A stretch of 40,729 nucleotides of DNA from Acidimicrobiaceae bacterium (GTDB taxonomy: Bacteria; Actinomycetota; Acidimicrobiia; Acidimicrobiales; RAAP-2), in assembly GCA_027355725.1 (NCBI GenBank), contig DAIEHI010000166.1, positions 1 through 40,729 on the forward strand, written 5' to 3'. The stretch's first letter is position 1; each line of letters begins with the position of its first letter. The notes under the pieces were generated by a model. That model saw only the letters and a list, made by a program, of their open reading frames with translations, made no database searches and had not been told where the DNA came from. Positions 39,200-40,729 of the stretch are shown in pieces. The translations under genes were made by a program, and so were the position numbers.

Positions 39200-39646
39200 A
39201 TGACCAAGATCACCTCCGATGGAATAGAGATCGATCGATCATTCTCCGCACCTCCCACCAAGGTTTTCGACGCTTGGACGACACCACAGCATTTCGCACG
39301 ATGGTTCGGCGGAACCAGCGTTCGCGTGCCAATTAACCACCTCGATTTTGTCGCAGAGCCCGGGAGGTCATGGACCGCTCAAATGGTCCTACCAGATGGA
39401 AATACGATTGACTGGGCCGGCAGCTTCGTCGAAGTCGTCCCTCACCAGCGTCTCGTCTTCACCATCACCGATCGCCCCTCCGAGCCCAGCCGCGCCACAG
39501 TCGTCATCGTGCTAACTGCCACCACAGATGGCACGCAAATGCACTTCACGCAAGAGACCCCATATTTCACTGCCGAACAGCAAGAGGAGGTCCTCGCCGG
39601 CTGGCAGTCCTTCATCGACGAGCTCGAACGAATCGCCATTTCGTAA
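39200..39646 (+). CDS. SRPBCC/AHSA1-domain protein
   Basis: A 148-residue START/Bet v1-like protein, from ATG 39200. EIDRSFSAPPTKVFDAWTTPQHFARWFGG is the classic AHSA1 opening (in outline: APPTKVFDAW, HFARWFGG). WAGSFVEVVPHQRLVFTI and QQEEVLAGWQSFIDELERI complete the fold. Proteins of this class bind hydrophobic ligands; their function is often unknown. In many genomes they follow an ArsR gene, as here, but the regulator is decayed. The frame is open back to 39011 only because it continues through the ArsR remnant. That extension is not part of the real protein. Confidence 0.85.
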   Translation: MTKITSDGIEIDRSFSAPPTKVFDAWTTPQHFARWFGGTSVRVPINHLDFVAEPGRSWTAQMVLPDGNTIDWAGSFVEVVPHQRLVFTITDRPSEPSRATVVIVLTATTDGTQMHFTQETPYFTAEQQEEVLAGWQSFIDELERIAIS

Positions 39647-39702
39647 ACGCACCATCGAGGCTATCGATGCCGTACCGTGCCCCGATAGGTGAGACTTACG
39701 AG

Positions 39703-40224
39703 ATGCGATTCATCGCGCGCGCGAAACCACTCGTTGTTGCTGGAGTCATCGTCGCATGTGGCCTAGCGCTCAGCGCGTGTAGTGAGACATCGCAACACGC
39801 GACGTACTCGGCGTCTCGCGGCAGCGGTCGCACGATCTTCGAGACCCATGATCGAAGGACCGCGAAAGTACTCCTCCAGATCGCTCGGGTCTTCAACAAC
39901 GACTACCAGCAGAACAAGGATGCGGCCGTCTATCAACGATGGGACGCCTCCAGTAGGGCCATCATCTCAGGACCGGAGTATCTTCGCCGTCACGAAGCCT
40001 GCCCCAACGACGCGAACGTGAGAGTGAACACGTGGGAGGTCACTCGTGGGCCGGGTGGCGCCTGGCTCGTCCACTATTCAATCGACGGCCAGCAGCTGAC
40101 CGACTGGTGGTACTTCGTGCACCGCCGCTTCGTCTTCGACCTCGCCAGATCAAACCCCTCCGCCGTCAGTCTCTACCGGGACTCGCCCGCTCAGTACATG
40201 AAACAGACGGGATGCGGGGCCTGA
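39703..40224 (+). CDS. Hypothetical lipoprotein
   Basis: A 173-residue protein with a clear lipoprotein signal: MRFIARAKPL, a hydrophobic segment and the lipobox LSAC (lipid-bearing Cys26). Starts before 39703 lie ahead of the signal peptide and are unlikely. The mature domain is soluble with several aromatic residues (WLVHYSIDGQQLTDWWYFVH). I do not recognise the family. It may bind a small molecule or peptide outside the membrane. Its neighbours (an SRPBCC protein and a thioesterase on the other strand) give no clear role. Confidence 0.78.
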   Translation: MRFIARAKPLVVAGVIVACGLALSACSETSQHATYSASRGSGRTIFETHDRRTAKVLLQIARVFNNDYQQNKDAAVYQRWDASSRAIISGPEYLRRHEACPNDANVRVNTWEVTRGPGGAWLVHYSIDGQQLTDWWYFVHRRFVFDLARSNPSAVSLYRDSPAQYMKQTGCGA

Positions 40225-40403
40225 CTTCGCTCGCAGTCTCATATGCTCAGGTGAAATGAGCCCAAGAGGCCGCACTTCATCGCATGAACAATCGCGCAAG
40301 ACTCTGGGGGTCTATGCAGATCGCAGTTGGGCAAAAGTTGGCAGTCGAGAAATTCGTTGCGCAGGAATTGCCGTTGATCCAATTATCAATAACTGAGAAG
40401 TCT
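40225..40403. other. Intergenic stretch between convergent genes
   Basis: About 180 bp, less GC-rich than its surroundings. No gene or clear terminator seen. Confidence 0.5.
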
Positions 40404-40729
40404 TCATCCAAAACTCTCGGGCATCTGAATGGCGACCACGTGACCTCGCACTGTCACCTCGCCATCGACATAGACGCTCGACACGACCGTGACCTTTCGT
40501 CCTCGAATTTCGTCCACTTCGCCACGAATCTGAAGCTCGGGTCCGAGCGTGGTCGGCCTTAGGTACTTGACCTCAAGTGAGCCCGTGACGAACCTGAATG
40601 CGGGCAGCGTATCCATCTCGCGCTGCTGGGCGCGATACATGGCCGCGGCGGCCGTTCCGGTGCTGTGACAGTCGATGAGCGACGCCAGCAGGCCCCCGTA
40701 AACAATCCCCGGCACGGCGGTGTGAAAGG
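40404..40729 (-). CDS. PaaI-like hotdog thioesterase, C-terminal part (runs off the right edge)
   Basis: About 108 visible residues, ending in a TGA at 40404. FHTAVPGIVYGGLLASLIDC is the hotdog active-site region (G-G-L-L-A-S-L-I-D with the acidic residue in the central helix). Then SLEVKYLRPTTLGPELQIRGEV matches the acyl-CoA thioesterase pattern. The frame continues beyond the window edge, so an internal GTG at 40715 is not the real start. Members hydrolyse acyl- or aryl-CoA thioesters. Substrate unknown. Confidence 0.82.
   Translation of the reverse strand, partial: FHTAVPGIVYGGLLASLIDCHSTGTAAAAMYRAQQREMDTLPAFRFVTGSLEVKYLRPTTLGPELQIRGEVDEIRGRKVTVVSSVYVDGEVTVRGHVVAIQMPESFG

Overview
The window is GC-rich, densely packed bacterial chromosome from the Actinomycetota. 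Evidence for this is a WhiB protein, a GlnR-like orphan regulator, a topA-tmk-holB run with a Lys/Ala-rich TopA tail, a GSII plus GSI glutamine synthetase pair, a divergent KimA-like/TrkA-TrkA potassium locus, and many short or leaderless 5' ends. The gene mix suits a deep-branching class such as Acidimicrobiia, but I cannot fix the taxon from sequence alone. No phage, IS element or CRISPR array is visible. Nearly all genes are housekeeping or small regulated modules.

Layout. 1-4169: start of tilS, a metal ABC importer (znuA-znuC-znuB, minus strand) and its divergent Fur/Zur-type regulator, which is overlapped by pgeF. 4195-6760: MurL and MurD2, the alternative route to D-Glu in peptidoglycan, next to the peptidoglycan editing factor. 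6770-8650: an APC amino-acid permease and tRNA-Thr(CGT). 8702-13150: topA-tmk-holB. 13306-17076: a KimA-like permease fused to a C-terminal OB-fold, divergent from two TrkA proteins. 17130-22082: a HAD-IB phosphatase, an SDR/TetR divergent pair and a MarR/ClC divergent pair with clear palindromic operators. 22173-26031: a NarL-type two-component system divergent from an ABC-2 exporter. 26135-29436: a sigma-70 factor, an unknown protein and glutamine-dependent NAD synthetase.

29583-32760 is a nitrogen block: GSII with a histone-H1-like tail, a strong terminator, a GSI lacking the adenylylation motif, and a translationally coupled GlnR-like regulator with a degenerate receiver. 32745-35515: RidA, an ErpA-type Fe-S carrier, Mrp and a Nudix hydrolase. 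35601-37025: a membrane-anchored CPFC thioredoxin-like protein and VKOR, a probable disulfide-forming pair. 36996-38614: WhiB, a single-domain receiver and a CorC-like CBS protein. 38677-40729: tRNA-Pro(CGG), tRNA-Glu(TTC), a decayed ArsR regulator, an SRPBCC protein, a lipoprotein and the 3' part of a PaaI-like thioesterase.

Two cross-cutting signals stand out. First, at least ten transcription-unit heads have a TANNNT -10 hexamer exactly 6-7 nt before the start codon, usually GTG. This points to widespread leaderless transcription and settles several starts. Second, several convergent gene pairs overlap at their 3' ends. The best candidates for unusual biology are the MurL/MurD2/PgeF cluster, the transporter-OB fusion, the GSII tail and its coupled GSI-GlnR unit, and the His-tailed metal ABC ATPase.
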